DNA from: Ruminococcus sp. AF46-10NS
GTDB taxonomy: Bacteria > Bacillota > Clostridia > Lachnospirales > Lachnospiraceae
DNA: 64,000 nucleotides
Assembly (NCBI RefSeq): GCF_003474435.1
Contig: NZ_QRNF01000012.1
Span: forward strand, 1-64,000
Direction of reading: 5' to 3'
Translations under genes and position numbers: made by a program
Shown: positions 54,038 through 63,578 of the stretch, one piece after another
Numbering within the stretch: the first letter of the stretch is position 1
Layout of the letters: the number at the start of each line of letters is the position of its first letter
Notes under the pieces: model-generated
Database searches by the model: none
Told to the model about the DNA's origin: nothing
What the model saw: only the letters and a program-made list of their open reading frames with translations

Positions 54038-55348
54038 ATGGAAGATAGAAAAAATTTCGATGCAAGTTCCTCATGGTTTGCAACCAATGTCCGTGCAGCC
54101 GAAAAGGATGCCTCTGCTGCCGAAAAATTTGCCAAACGTATCCAGCTGGTAGAGGATGCCACCGCTCTGAAAGAGCCGGAACGTATTCCGATGTGTCCGA
54201 TGCTTGGTGCTCTTCCCTACAATCTGGAAGGCTCCTCTTATAAGGCTGCCATGTATGATTTTCCTGCCGCATCGGAAGCTCTGGTGAAATTCTATCAGGA
54301 ATTCCAGCCGGACGCAGCCACACATACAGGTTTCACCAGCGGAAAGGCCAATGAGCTTGCCGGATCGACCATGATCGACTGGCCGGGACGCCCCGGCACC
54401 AGTGTTCCTGATTTTTCCACCCATCAGGTTATTGAGAATGAATATATGGATGACAGCGAATATCCGGAACTGCTGAAGGATTTTACAGGCTTTATGCTCC
54501 GCAAGTATATCCCGAGAGCTTTTCCTGCACTAAAGGGACTGTCTGATATCCGCTTCGTTCCGTCTATTGTGCTGAATACCACTCCGCTGGCTTCCCTTTA
54601 TTCCAGACAGGCACAGGAGGCTTTTTCTCTGCTTGCAAAGATCGGTGAGGAGGATGCGAAAGCAGCTGACGCTTCCAACGCAGTTTCCAACCGTCTTGCT
54701 GACCTTGGATTCCCGCCTATGTTTACAGGTGCAGGTGAAGCTCCTTTTGATATCATCGGTGATTACTACCGTGGAACTCTGGCTACCCTTACCGATCAGC
54801 TGGAATATCCGGATGAACTGGAAGCGGCCTGTGATCTGATGGCTGATATCCAGATTGAATCCTGGCAATATTTCCGCAGTGTCCCGCTTCCTGTGAAACG
54901 TGTTTTCTTCCCGCTTCATAAAGGTATGGATGGTTTCATGAGTCCGGAACAGTATGAGCGTATCTACTGGAAACCTCTCAAAAAATGTATGCTTGCCCTG
55001 ATCGATATGGGTGTTACTCCGTATATTTACACAGAAGGCCGCTACAATACCCGTCTGGAGCAGCTGGCTGATATACCTAAAGGCAAGGTCATCTACCATT
55101 TTGAGACTGCAGATATGGAGCGTGCAAAAAAAATCCTCGGCGGTACTGCTGCAATTTCAGGTAATCTTCCGATCTATATTCTGGAGCATGGCACAAAACA
55201 GCAGGTTATTGATGAAACAAAGAAGCTGATCGATATCTGTGCACCTGGCGGTGGATATATTTTTGACACAAATGGCTGTATTGATAATGCCAAACGTGAA
55301 AACCTGGAAGCAATGTTTGAAACCTTGTATACATATGGACATAAATAA
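54038..55348 (+). CDS. Uroporphyrinogen decarboxylase-like methyltransferase, long form
   Basis: A 436-residue member of the UroD/MtaA/CmuA family, which in anaerobes moves methyl groups between corrinoid proteins and coenzymes. Typical segments are ERIPMCPMLGALPYN near the start, FFPLHKGMDGFMSPEQYERI (near 300) and a C-terminal GGYIFDTNGCIDNAK. It is longer than true HemE (about 350). The start ATG at 54038 is chosen because AGAGGTG lies 9 bases before it. A second family member follows after 14 bases. No corrinoid protein or reactivase gene is adjacent. Confidence 0.88.
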   Translation: MEDRKNFDASSSWFATNVRAAEKDASAAEKFAKRIQLVEDATALKEPERIPMCPMLGALPYNLEGSSYKAAMYDFPAASEALVKFYQEFQPDAATHTGFTSGKANELAGSTMIDWPGRPGTSVPDFSTHQVIENEYMDDSEYPELLKDFTGFMLRKYIPRAFPALKGLSDIRFVPSIVLNTTPLASLYSRQAQEAFSLLAKIGEEDAKAADASNAVSNRLADLGFPPMFTGAGEAPFDIIGDYYRGTLATLTDQLEYPDELEAACDLMADIQIESWQYFRSVPLPVKRVFFPLHKGMDGFMSPEQYERIYWKPLKKCMLALIDMGVTPYIYTEGRYNTRLEQLADIPKGKVIYHFETADMERAKKILGGTAAISGNLPIYILEHGTKQQVIDETKKLIDICAPGGGYIFDTNGCIDNAKRENLEAMFETLYTYGHK

Positions 55349-55362
55349 AGGAGGCGTTTCTT

Positions 55363-56358
55363 ATGCTTACAATTCGTGAAAACTTTATGGAAACTATCAG
55401 GGGCGGTCATCCGGATCGTTTTGTAAAACAGTATGAATACCAGGAATGGATCAATGACCCTCTGTTTCCGATCTATTTCGGAAATATCATTCCCGGCGGT
55501 GAATGGGTGAATGGCTGGGGTGTGAAGAATAAATTCCCGGCTGGTGTTCCCGGACCCTTCCCATGCTGTGAGGGTGATGATAAGGTCTGCAAGGATGTTG
55601 CCAACTGGCGTGAGTATGTGAAGGCTCCCAATCTTGTTCTCCCACCGGAAGCATGGAAGGACTGTATTGAACAGGTTTCCCATATTGACCGGAAAGAGAA
55701 ATTCGTCACTGCCAAAGTCTTCTGCGGTATTTTTGAGAAGCTCCATTATCTGATGGGTATGGAAGATGCCATGATCAATTTCTATGATGAGCCGGAGGCT
55801 ATGCATGAGCTGATTGATTATCTTACTGACTGGGAGATCACTCTTGCAGAAGAGACTATTAAGTATGTTCATCCGGATGCTCTTTTCCACCATGATGACT
55901 GGGGCAGCCAGAGAAGTCTGTTTATCTCCAGGGAAATGTTCGATGAATTTCTTCTTCCTGCATACAAGAAAATCTACGGTTACTGGAAGGCTCATGGTGT
56001 TGAGGTCATCATCCATCATTCAGATTCTTATGCTGCGGATCTTGTTCCTGAGATGATCGAGATGGGTATTGATGTTTTCCAGGGTGCTGTTGGAACTAAC
56101 AACATTCCGGAGCTTATCAGGAAATACGGCGGACAGATTACTATCATGGGCGGTCTTGACAATGGCATTTATGATCGAGCAGACTGGACTCGCGAGAAAG
56201 TGCGTGCAGGCCTGAAAGAGCTTCTGGAAGCTTCCGGCCCGCGCTACATCATCCCCGGCCTGACCATGGGCGGCCCCGAGACAACATATCCAGGACTTTA
56301 TGAGGCTGTTTCCGAGGTTGTTGGGGAGTTTGATGAGGTTTATTTTCCGTTGAAATGA
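55363..56358 (+). CDS. Uroporphyrinogen decarboxylase-like methyltransferase, short form
   Basis: A 331-residue UroD-family protein. HHDDWGSQRSLFISREMFDE (near 166) carries the metal-binding-type histidines and is followed by VIIHHSDSYAADLVPEMIEM (near 210) and a C-terminal GPRYIIPGLTMGGPETTYPG. It is cotranscribed with the long-form gene (SD GGAGG). The two may form one complex acting on a methylated substrate such as a methoxylated aromatic or a methylamine, but the substrate cannot be read from sequence. Confidence 0.88.
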   Translation: MLTIRENFMETIRGGHPDRFVKQYEYQEWINDPLFPIYFGNIIPGGEWVNGWGVKNKFPAGVPGPFPCCEGDDKVCKDVANWREYVKAPNLVLPPEAWKDCIEQVSHIDRKEKFVTAKVFCGIFEKLHYLMGMEDAMINFYDEPEAMHELIDYLTDWEITLAEETIKYVHPDALFHHDDWGSQRSLFISREMFDEFLLPAYKKIYGYWKAHGVEVIIHHSDSYAADLVPEMIEMGIDVFQGAVGTNNIPELIRKYGGQITIMGGLDNGIYDRADWTREKVRAGLKELLEASGPRYIIPGLTMGGPETTYPGLYEAVSEVVGEFDEVYFPLK

Positions 56359-56547
56359 AAATCTTAAAACAACTAAACAAAGTGTTTGTCTATTTCCAAA
56401 CATATTTGTTAATTTTGTGTTATTTTCGTGAATAATATTGTCATTTTATATGTTTTTTATTGCTTTATATATAATCCAGATTTATAATAAAAGATACAAA
56501 AAAGTACGAAAAATCCTACATGGAAATAAAATTCTGGAGGGAATATT

Positions 56548-57069
56548 ATGAACGAAGAACTTTTTAATGAAGCGTCAAGATCCAATGTCCTTTCTAAGAA
56601 GCTGATAGATCAGCTGCAGGAGAGCATGAGCTACAGCAGCATTTCCTTTATCAACTGGACGATCGAAGTTCTGAAACTGTTGAAAGCCCGTATTGAACGC
56701 GGAGATAAGCTCACAGATGAAACCACAGGTGTTACCTATGATCTTCAGTCTTTCCGTAAATTTGTGGAGGATAATTTCTCTGATTACATTACAGGCCAGG
56801 TATTTGCAGTATCCTTCAGAGCGCAGAAGATCTACTTCTCCCTGGAGTCCTGTCCGGGCGGCTACAACCTTATCATGGCAGATGATGGCAACCAGAAGAC
56901 CTACCGCTGGATCTCCAGCCTCAGTAAACGTTTCTCACTGGTAGAAATGATCGCTACAGGAATCGTATATGTCAAAGATAACCGCACAGATACCTATCAG
57001 CCTTTCATCTCTGAGAATGGTAAATACTGTAAATATAATAAAGACACAGGAATGATCGTGGAACTGTAA
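56548..57069 (+). CDS. Hypothetical protein, 173 residues
   Basis: An intact soluble protein with a good SD (GGAGGG, 8 bases before ATG). It is not recognised. The N-terminal half is helical (SSISFINWTIEVLKLLKARI) and the C-terminal half beta-rich with aromatics (GYNLIMADDGNQKTYRWISS). The region 56359-56547 before it is A/T-rich and should hold its promoter. A terminator follows. Confidence 0.75.
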   Translation: MNEELFNEASRSNVLSKKLIDQLQESMSYSSISFINWTIEVLKLLKARIERGDKLTDETTGVTYDLQSFRKFVEDNFSDYITGQVFAVSFRAQKIYFSLESCPGGYNLIMADDGNQKTYRWISSLSKRFSLVEMIATGIVYVKDNRTDTYQPFISENGKYCKYNKDTGMIVEL

Positions 57070-57078
57070 TTAACAGAC

Positions 57079-57117
57079 AGGGGAATCTGCACATGGCAGA
57101 TTCCCCTGAAATTTTTC
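57079..57117. terminator. Convergent terminator before the Nudix gene
   Basis: AGGGGAATCTG and CAGATTCCCCT form an 11-bp stem, followed by GAAATTTTTC on the plus strand. It serves the 173-residue gene and perhaps the Nudix gene. Confidence 0.88.
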
Positions 57118-57729
57118 TCAGATCTCCTTCAGAAAATCAAACGGCTCTTCATCTTTCAAAAAGTGCATAAGCATATATGCACACATAATAGCCACTCTTT
57201 CTTCCTTCAGGATTCTTCGTACTTCATCTCTGTCGGCGATGATAACTTCGATTTCTTCGCTGTCTTCCTGGGCTGCTGCGCTAATCTCACCACTAGCGTA
57301 GCCATAGACGGTTGCGCAGGATTCATCTGTCATTCCGATGGTTGTGAAATACGGCTTCTCAAAAGCTTCTGCAACCTTGATCGGCTCAAGCTTCAGGCCT
57401 GTCTCCTCGTAAAGCTCTCTGGCTGCGCCCTCATGAAAATCTTCCCCTGGTTCCACCAGACCTGCCGGAAACTCATAAATATACCCACCGATAGTATAAC
57501 GATACTGGCGGATCAGAACTACCTTGTCATGCTTCTCTCCATAAACACTGTAAATAATCACACCATCCGGATTATTTTCCCCTGTGGAAAGCTTCATATC
57601 TTCCACATCCTTCGCTCTGGAAGCCACAAAATACGAAACCGGTGTATTGTGAACACTGGTTGCATCCACTCCGTAAAGATTCACGAATTTATTATCTGTA
57701 AGTTTTTTTACACTGTTGATCTCACCCAT
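57118..57729 (-). CDS. Nudix hydrolase, ADP-ribose pyrophosphatase type
   Basis: A 203-residue Nudix enzyme. The complete Nudix box is GLVEPGEDFHEGAARELYEE-TGL (near 108-130), preceded by YEFPAG as in ADP-sugar pyrophosphatases. It hydrolyses nucleoside diphosphate-linked metabolites such as ADP-ribose. The start at 57729 is chosen because AAGGAG lies 10 bases upstream; a longer frame exists but has no SD. It is monocistronic, and divergent from the MATE gene. Confidence 0.93.
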   Translation of the reverse strand: MGEINSVKKLTDNKFVNLYGVDATSVHNTPVSYFVASRAKDVEDMKLSTGENNPDGVIIYSVYGEKHDKVVLIRQYRYTIGGYIYEFPAGLVEPGEDFHEGAARELYEETGLKLEPIKVAEAFEKPYFTTIGMTDESCATVYGYASGEISAAAQEDSEEIEVIIADRDEVRRILKEERVAIMCAYMLMHFLKDEEPFDFLKEI

Positions 57730-57879
57730 CTCAGAAAAACTCCTTCCAAAATATTCTCTTTTACAACATAGCCTCATAAACACATTGTAGTCCATCCCAC
57801 ACAAAAGGTCAATTTTTATGCTTTCACCAAATCGCAAAAAATGCTATAATCAATCATTATTCAGAAAGAAGGAAAAACA

Positions 57880-59274
57880 TTGAACAATCAAACAACTGTC
57901 TCCCAGGATGAAAATCCTCTGGGAGCTGCACCAGTAGGCAGCCTGATCGCCAAATTCGCCATTCCTGCAGTGATCAGTATGCTGGTCAGTGCATTTTACA
58001 ACATAGTTGACCAGATCTTTATCGGGCAGGGAGTTGGAATGCTTGGAAATGCAGCCACCAACATTGCATTTCCGGTAACCATCATTTCCACTGCAGCCGC
58101 TCTTCTCCTGGGAATCGGAAGTGCGTCCAACTATAACCTGGAAATGGGTGCAGGCCGGGAAAAAAAGGCCAGCTCCATCGCAGGAACCGGACTTTCTTCC
58201 CTTGCAATCTTCGGCACTGTGATCGCAGTGATCGTGCTTTTGTTCCTGAAACCGCTGCTTCACCTCTTCGGCGGAACACCGGACGTTATGCCATACGCCA
58301 TTGACTACATGGGGATCACTGCCATCGGACTTCCTTTTTATGTGCTTTCCATTGGCGGTAATCACCTGATCCGCGCAGACAGAAGCCCGACTTATTCCAT
58401 GACCTGCACATTGATCGGAGCCATTATCAACACCATCCTGGATCCGCTTTTTATCTTCGGATTCGGCTGGGGGATCAAAGGCGCAGCCTGGGCAACAGTC
58501 ACAGGGCAGGTCGTTTCCGGAATTCTGGTGATCTTTTATTTCGCCAGACTCCGAAAAATGTATCTTGACCGTTCCATGCTGATCCCGCGGTTTCCCAACC
58601 TGTGTGCGATCTTTTCCCTCGGAATGGCATCCTGCATCAACCAGATTGCCATTGCTGTGGTACAGATCGTTATGAACAATATTCTCCGCCACTACGGAGC
58701 AGAATCTGTTTACGGAAGTGATATCCCTATTGCCTGCGCAGGCATCATCTCAAAAGTTAACCAGGTATTTATGGCTATCTGCATCGGAATCTCCCAGGGT
58801 TCCCAGCCCATCTGGGGCTTTAATTACGGAGCCGAAAAATACAGCCGTGTACGTCAGACTTACCGCTGTTCCGTAACACTTTGCACCATTATCGCTATGA
58901 TATTTTTTATCTGCTTCCAGTTCTTCCCACATCAGATCGTGGGCATCTTCGGAAACGGAAACGATCTGTATTTTCAGTTTGCGGAAAAATATCTCCGCAT
59001 CTTTATGCTGATGACTTTTGCCAATGGGATACAGCCTATGTCTGCCGGATTTTTCACCTCTATCGGCAAGGCAAAGCTTGGTATCATTATGTCCCTTACA
59101 AGACAGGTACTTTTCCTGCTGCCGCTGATCGTGATCTTCCCGCTCTTTCTTGGAATTGACGGTGTCATGTATGCAGGACCGATCGCAGATACTTCTGCTT
59201 TCGTGCTTGCAGTTGTTTTTGCAAGAAAGGAACTTGGAATTATGAAATCCATGGAATCCGACCAGGAAATTTAG
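57880..59274 (+). CDS. MATE-family efflux transporter (second copy)
   Basis: A 464-residue twelve-segment exporter of the MATE family (IAKFAIPAVISMLVSAFYNI, then IFIGQGVGMLGNAATN, then GIGSASNYNLEMGAGREKKA). The start is TTG at 57880, with GAAGGA 7 bases upstream; no ATG lies nearby. It is only distantly similar to the exporter at 27655. The gene is monocistronic and is followed by a 12-bp-arm hairpin. Confidence 0.93.
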   Translation: MNNQTTVSQDENPLGAAPVGSLIAKFAIPAVISMLVSAFYNIVDQIFIGQGVGMLGNAATNIAFPVTIISTAAALLLGIGSASNYNLEMGAGREKKASSIAGTGLSSLAIFGTVIAVIVLLFLKPLLHLFGGTPDVMPYAIDYMGITAIGLPFYVLSIGGNHLIRADRSPTYSMTCTLIGAIINTILDPLFIFGFGWGIKGAAWATVTGQVVSGILVIFYFARLRKMYLDRSMLIPRFPNLCAIFSLGMASCINQIAIAVVQIVMNNILRHYGAESVYGSDIPIACAGIISKVNQVFMAICIGISQGSQPIWGFNYGAEKYSRVRQTYRCSVTLCTIIAMIFFICFQFFPHQIVGIFGNGNDLYFQFAEKYLRIFMLMTFANGIQPMSAGFFTSIGKAKLGIIMSLTRQVLFLLPLIVIFPLFLGIDGVMYAGPIADTSAFVLAVVFARKELGIMKSMESDQEI

Positions 59275-59310
59275 AAATTCAAACAAAAAATACCTGCTGA
59301 CCAAAACAGA

Positions 59311-59363
59311 AATGCCATGTACCGGCCGCTGCCTCAAACAGCTGCACGTTACATGGCATTTCT
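59311..59363. terminator. Hairpin between the MATE and ribU genes
   Basis: AAATGCCATGTA and TACATGGCATTT are perfect 12-bp arms around 29 bases, between convergent genes. No clear T-run follows, so it may act weakly or as RNA end protection. Confidence 0.6.
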
Positions 59364-59398
59364 ATGTTAAAATCCGTAATATGTCTTTTGCGCTTAAA

Positions 59399-60034
59399 TC
59401 AGTCACCTTTCAGCACAACACGGATTTTCTTATAAATTACAAACACGATTAGGGATGTCACTGCATATTTAAAAATATTAAACGGTGCAATGATCAGCAG
59501 TGCAAATGTAAGCAGTCCGTTTACTGAGCTGTGTACTGCGCTTCCCATCTGGATAAAAGTCTCAATCGGCATTCCAAAAGCTTTACCGTAAGCCGGGAGC
59601 AATACGAACGCATTGATGAAGCATGCAAGGATCGCTGTCAGAACAGTTCCAACTGCCATACCTGCAACTGCATGTACTCTGCTCTTCTTATGATGAAAAC
59701 GGTAAATCAGTCCTGCCGGTACCACATAGGCACATCCAAACAGGAAGTTTGCAACATCACCGACACCGGCTGTCATAGTTCCCTTGGTCACAAGATGCAC
59801 GAGGATCTTCACAAGCTCGATCAGAATACCTGCTACAGGACCCATGGCAAAAGTTCCTACCATAACCGGAACCTCGGAAAAGTCAAGCTGATAAAAAGAC
59901 GGTGCAAGAAACGGGATCGGAAATTCCAGATTCATCAGCACACCTGCAACAGCACCAAGCATGGCTACCTGCGCGATTGTCCTTGTCCTGCTCCTTTCCA
60001 TGGCGTTTCCTCTCTGCAATACCTGTTCACTCAT
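59399..60034 (-). CDS. ribU: Riboflavin ECF transporter S component RibU
   Basis: A 211-residue membrane protein of the RibU family: ARTIAQVAMLGAVAGVL-like N-terminal helix, YQLDFSEVPVMVGTFAMGP (near 50), and KYAVTSLIVFVIYKKI at the end. It binds riboflavin and works with the shared ECF energy module encoded elsewhere. The start at 60034 has SD AAGGAGAG. An FMN riboswitch and terminator upstream explain its regulation: high FMN stops transcription. Confidence 0.95.
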   Translation of the reverse strand: MSEQVLQRGNAMERSRTRTIAQVAMLGAVAGVLMNLEFPIPFLAPSFYQLDFSEVPVMVGTFAMGPVAGILIELVKILVHLVTKGTMTAGVGDVANFLFGCAYVVPAGLIYRFHHKKSRVHAVAGMAVGTVLTAILACFINAFVLLPAYGKAFGMPIETFIQMGSAVHSSVNGLLTFALLIIAPFNIFKYAVTSLIVFVIYKKIRVVLKGD

Positions 60035-60123
60035 AATTCTCTCTCCTTCTTTCGAAATATTCCAAAGAAAATTTCTGCCAAAATCATGTCGCGAGAATTT
60101 CCTGAATAATTCTCCCAAACATA

Positions 60124-60152
60124 GAAAACCCCGGGAACTTCTTCCCGGGGCA
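60124..60152 (-). terminator. Riboswitch-controlled terminator of ribU
   Basis: On the minus strand CCCCGGGAA and TTCCCGGGG form a 9-bp stem followed by TTTTCTATG, between the FMN aptamer and the ribU start. It is the expression platform. Confidence 0.85.
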
Positions 60153-60180
60153 CTGAGCACGTTTATAAAATACTGCGCGT

Positions 60181-60287
60181 TCTTCTCTCATCCAGACTTT
60201 ACTGTCGGTTCCGGAATCTCACCAGATCAGCCGCCGAAGCGGGTCGCGGACTATACCGCCGGTAGGGAATTACACCCTGCCCCGAAG
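60181..60287 (-). promoter_or_regulatory. FMN riboswitch (RFN element)
   Basis: The minus strand shows the conserved RFN blocks in order: CTTCGGGGCAGGGTG, ACCGGCGGTA, AGTCCGCGACCCGC, GCGGCTGATCTGGTGAGATT, CCGGAACCGACAGT and AAAGTCTGGATGAGAGAAG. It lies directly upstream of ribU. Confidence 0.97.
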
Positions 60288-60361
60288 AAATTTTCTTTTG
60301 TGAATTTATTATAACTCACACTTTCTGTAATTACAACCTTTAATTTTGCTGTCTTCGCGTC

Positions 60362-63300
60362 TTACCGCTCCATAAGTACCGGTGCTTTCAGAAGTCCGGT
60401 TGGCCTTATCTGATATTCATATGCCCACAGATCACCTGTTGTTCTCCAGGCATTCGGTCCGTACCAGTCTTCTTTCCGGTCACAGTTATGCAGAGTGCCG
60501 AAGGTGTTTACCCTGTTTCCGAATACAGTCAGTTCAAGCATATGTTCTCCCGCCGGCAGTTTACCAAGAGATATCTCATATGGGGAAAATGCGATATAAC
60601 CTGCCTCTTTTCCGTCAACAGATGCTTTTATTACAGGTGCACGGAATAAATTTTCACGGACACTTACTTCGCCGCCGTTGCTTACAAACGGAATCTGATA
60701 GGTCACATTTCCACCGTAGAACGGATAGCCCTGGCTGGTAAGATCACTGAAAGCTGCTTTGTGGCTCGCTGCGCCAAGTATCTGGTCTCTTCCCACAACT
60801 TTTACTGAGAATTCTCCAAGAAGGAACATGGCCTCGATATTTACTTTGGAATTATACGGAATCTCCACGATCAGCTCATGCTCTCCTGCTTCCATATCCG
60901 GCATCAGTATCTTGCGGATGCAGTGATCCACATACCATCCGTCAGCCTTGTTTTCCACTGGCTTTGCATCCAGGAATATCTTTGTCTTCTCATCATTTTC
61001 CATTGCAAGGAATGTTCCCTTTAATGCTGTTTCGGTATTGATATGGAACCGTAAAGCCAAAGTGTGTTCAAAACCTTCCACCTTATCGTTGGTCCATGGC
61101 TGCGCAAAAGCCTCCATACGGAGCGGATATCCCAGTTTTTCACGGAAACGGTTATCAATACGGAGGATTTCATCCTCATCCTGCCACTCACCGCCGTCAA
61201 ACGCATACTCAGCAAGATCCAGGATGCTTACATTCGGCTCACTGCGGACGATCTCCACCTGGTCGGAAATATCCAGTGCACAGCTGCACTTCTTTGCCTC
61301 ACACGCCGAACCAAACTCACTATTCTCTTCTCCTGTACCAGCAGGCTCCAGCCAGAGAAGAAGACTGTCATGGTCAAACATACTCCGTTTCAGAACAGTG
61401 TCCCCTTTATGGTACTCTGCATTTACCGGATAGATCTCACCGGTCATGGCATCGTACACCGTTACCTTCCATGCTCCGCGGATACGGATACGAAGCTTTT
61501 CTTCTCTTGGAAGATCCTGGTTTTTCTTGCGCTCCTGCAGTTCATTGATCACGATACAGGCATCGGAAATCTTCTCTGTGCGGTTTACATGGCACAGGAA
61601 CAGCCAGCGGTTTTCTCCCTCTTCTCGCATCTGGTAGATCAGGTTTGTGGAAGGTTTACCATCATCCTCAAGTACCTCGATATCTCTTGCACCTTTCACA
61701 GCTTCCAGCAGACGGTACTTGCTGAATGCCACAGTCTCACACTTATCTGCCAGCTTCGCACCTCTGTCTGACGGATAGGCATCTGCATATTTCGGAATCT
61801 GGCCTGCGAAGATCACACGACCGCCTCGTTCTTTGAATTTCTCAAGAATCTCCAAAGTAGAGTTTCGAAGTGTCAGGCAGTTTGGTACAAGAACAGTATC
61901 GTATTTCATTGCTCCGACTTTCAGAAGTTTTTCCTCTTCCTGACCCATATTCAGGTCCGGAAGCAATGATTCAGAAATAAAATCAAAATCAACGGTACCG
62001 TAAAGCAGCCACTCGATCATATGGATAAAGTTCTCATCCATCTCCTCACGGATCGGTGCTGTCTGCTCCTTCGGACCCCAGAAAAGCCAGTAGGACTCTA
62101 CCGGATGGATCACAGCCAGCTTCACATGAGGAACACCTCTTGTCAGTGCTGTATTTACTCTTGCAAAATAATTCTCTACAAGAGGATATTCTTTATACCA
62201 CGGTGACTGATAGCTGATAGAAGCCGGATAATCACGTTTCGCTTCGCCGGCCATAGAAGTCCAGGTCAGATGAGGTACACGGACAGTTACACCAAGAGCT
62301 GCCTGCCAGTCGCCCTGGAGCTTATGTCCCCGGAAATCAAAATCCCAGTTTGTAACGCCGTAAAGCTCACTTGTCATACCTTCTCTTCCGAACTGATGCA
62401 CTGCGCTCTCTGCCTGCTTCGCAGTAGAAAGCTCTCTTCTGTCACAGAGCATATCAATTCCCGGAATTTCGAAAGAACGATAAGAACGCATTGCCTCACC
62501 AAGTGCTGCTGTCTGTGTTTCCAGAGTAGGCTCTTCCATCATATGGCCTGTCAGTGCGATCCCATGCTCCCTGCACCAGCCTCCAATAGTATCTGCAAAA
62601 GCATCTGCAAAACGCTCTGCGATATGGTCATGATACTCATAACGGATTCTGGAAACAGCCTCTCCCGGAAGCTCCCAGAACAGCTCCGGAAGGTGTTCAA
62701 GAAGGCTGTGTCCATATGCAGCCTTGAAAGTATCCTCCAGATCATCGGTGTAAGGAATGGTCACATCCATCCTCTCATCTGCAAAATCCAGGCACTGTTT
62801 ATGGGAAAACTGTGGCTCATCTGTGAAGATCGCGGGAATCGTTTTTCCAAATTCCCGTCCCAGATTTTCATAATATTTCTCGTGTGTTACCTCAACGAAA
62901 CGCTTTACGGCCTCTTTATCAAGGGTATTCAGATAGGCTTCGTTATTGAACCATGGATTATCGCCGGATACCTCAAGATAAGCAAACCATTCCTGAAATC
63001 CCTCTTTCAGCTCCTGGTCCTCACTGATCTTCTCATACTCTGCCAGATAACCATTCTCCAGGCGCACCTGATATCTTCCAAGAAAAGTCCTCTCATTGCT
63101 TCGGACAGCCTGCCCGGATGACCTGAGATCACTGTTCCCGATTTCTTTTCCATCCTGACATTCCGGTGTGAAAAGCAGAAATCTGATTCTGTATTTATGG
63201 TCTCTTGTAACCAGTCCACCGCCTGCACCTGACGGCCAGCGATCTTCATCATAAAGCCATGTGAGCATGTCTTTTTCCAGGCTTTTTTTCCAGGAATATT

Positions 63301-63523
63301 TTACCAACTCCAGGAATTCCTCACCCAAGTACGGATTGTCCATTCCTGTACGACAGTGTATATGTCCTCCTCCCATTCCCATGGCCTTCAGCGCATCCAG
63401 AGTGTTGTCGATCTCTGCTTTTGTCATGCGGCAGTTCCAGGCCCAGAACGGTGCTGCCCTGTACTCGCTGCCCGGATTCTGAAATTTCTCTTTTGTAAGT
63501 TTTTCCCCATTATGATACAGCAT
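60362..63523 (-). CDS. Large glycoside hydrolase, GH106-like
   Basis: A 1053-residue protein without a signal peptide. The N-terminus (PFWAWNCRMTKAEIDNTLDA, then MGMGGGHIHCRTGM and LYDEDRWPSGAGGG) matches the barrel start of GH106-type alpha-L-rhamnosidases and related uncharacterised enzymes. GHMMEEPTLETQ (near 325) and TSELYGVTNWDFDFRGHK (near 375) fall where the catalytic region should be. The last 300 residues are beta-sandwich domains. It should act on imported plant glycosides in the cytoplasm. The AraC regulator beside it, in the same direction, is its likely controller. Confidence 0.8.
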   Translation of the reverse strand: MLYHNGEKLTKEKFQNPGSEYRAAPFWAWNCRMTKAEIDNTLDALKAMGMGGGHIHCRTGMDNPYLGEEFLELVKYSWKKSLEKDMLTWLYDEDRWPSGAGGGLVTRDHKYRIRFLLFTPECQDGKEIGNSDLRSSGQAVRSNERTFLGRYQVRLENGYLAEYEKISEDQELKEGFQEWFAYLEVSGDNPWFNNEAYLNTLDKEAVKRFVEVTHEKYYENLGREFGKTIPAIFTDEPQFSHKQCLDFADERMDVTIPYTDDLEDTFKAAYGHSLLEHLPELFWELPGEAVSRIRYEYHDHIAERFADAFADTIGGWCREHGIALTGHMMEEPTLETQTAALGEAMRSYRSFEIPGIDMLCDRRELSTAKQAESAVHQFGREGMTSELYGVTNWDFDFRGHKLQGDWQAALGVTVRVPHLTWTSMAGEAKRDYPASISYQSPWYKEYPLVENYFARVNTALTRGVPHVKLAVIHPVESYWLFWGPKEQTAPIREEMDENFIHMIEWLLYGTVDFDFISESLLPDLNMGQEEEKLLKVGAMKYDTVLVPNCLTLRNSTLEILEKFKERGGRVIFAGQIPKYADAYPSDRGAKLADKCETVAFSKYRLLEAVKGARDIEVLEDDGKPSTNLIYQMREEGENRWLFLCHVNRTEKISDACIVINELQERKKNQDLPREEKLRIRIRGAWKVTVYDAMTGEIYPVNAEYHKGDTVLKRSMFDHDSLLLWLEPAGTGEENSEFGSACEAKKCSCALDISDQVEIVRSEPNVSILDLAEYAFDGGEWQDEDEILRIDNRFREKLGYPLRMEAFAQPWTNDKVEGFEHTLALRFHINTETALKGTFLAMENDEKTKIFLDAKPVENKADGWYVDHCIRKILMPDMEAGEHELIVEIPYNSKVNIEAMFLLGEFSVKVVGRDQILGAASHKAAFSDLTSQGYPFYGGNVTYQIPFVSNGGEVSVRENLFRAPVIKASVDGKEAGYIAFSPYEISLGKLPAGEHMLELTVFGNRVNTFGTLHNCDRKEDWYGPNAWRTTGDLWAYEYQIRPTGLLKAPVLMER

Positions 63524-63578
63524 ACCTTAACCCTCCATTTTGGTTTTATATTATTTTTGTTATATCATCCCAACTTTT

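Noticed and set aside
54530..56019. Long antisense frames (189 and 281 codons) under the UroD-type genes
   Set aside because: Both are antisense to well-conserved methyltransferase genes and show no family motif.
57850..58692. A 280-codon minus-strand frame inside the second MATE gene
   Set aside because: It is antisense to a clear twelve-segment transporter; the sequence is rich in His, Cys, Gly and Asp as expected for a shadow of hydrophobic codons.
62270..63121. A 283-codon plus-strand frame inside the GH106-like gene
   Set aside because: It is antisense to conserved barrel motifs, is cysteine-rich without pattern and has no ribosome-binding site.
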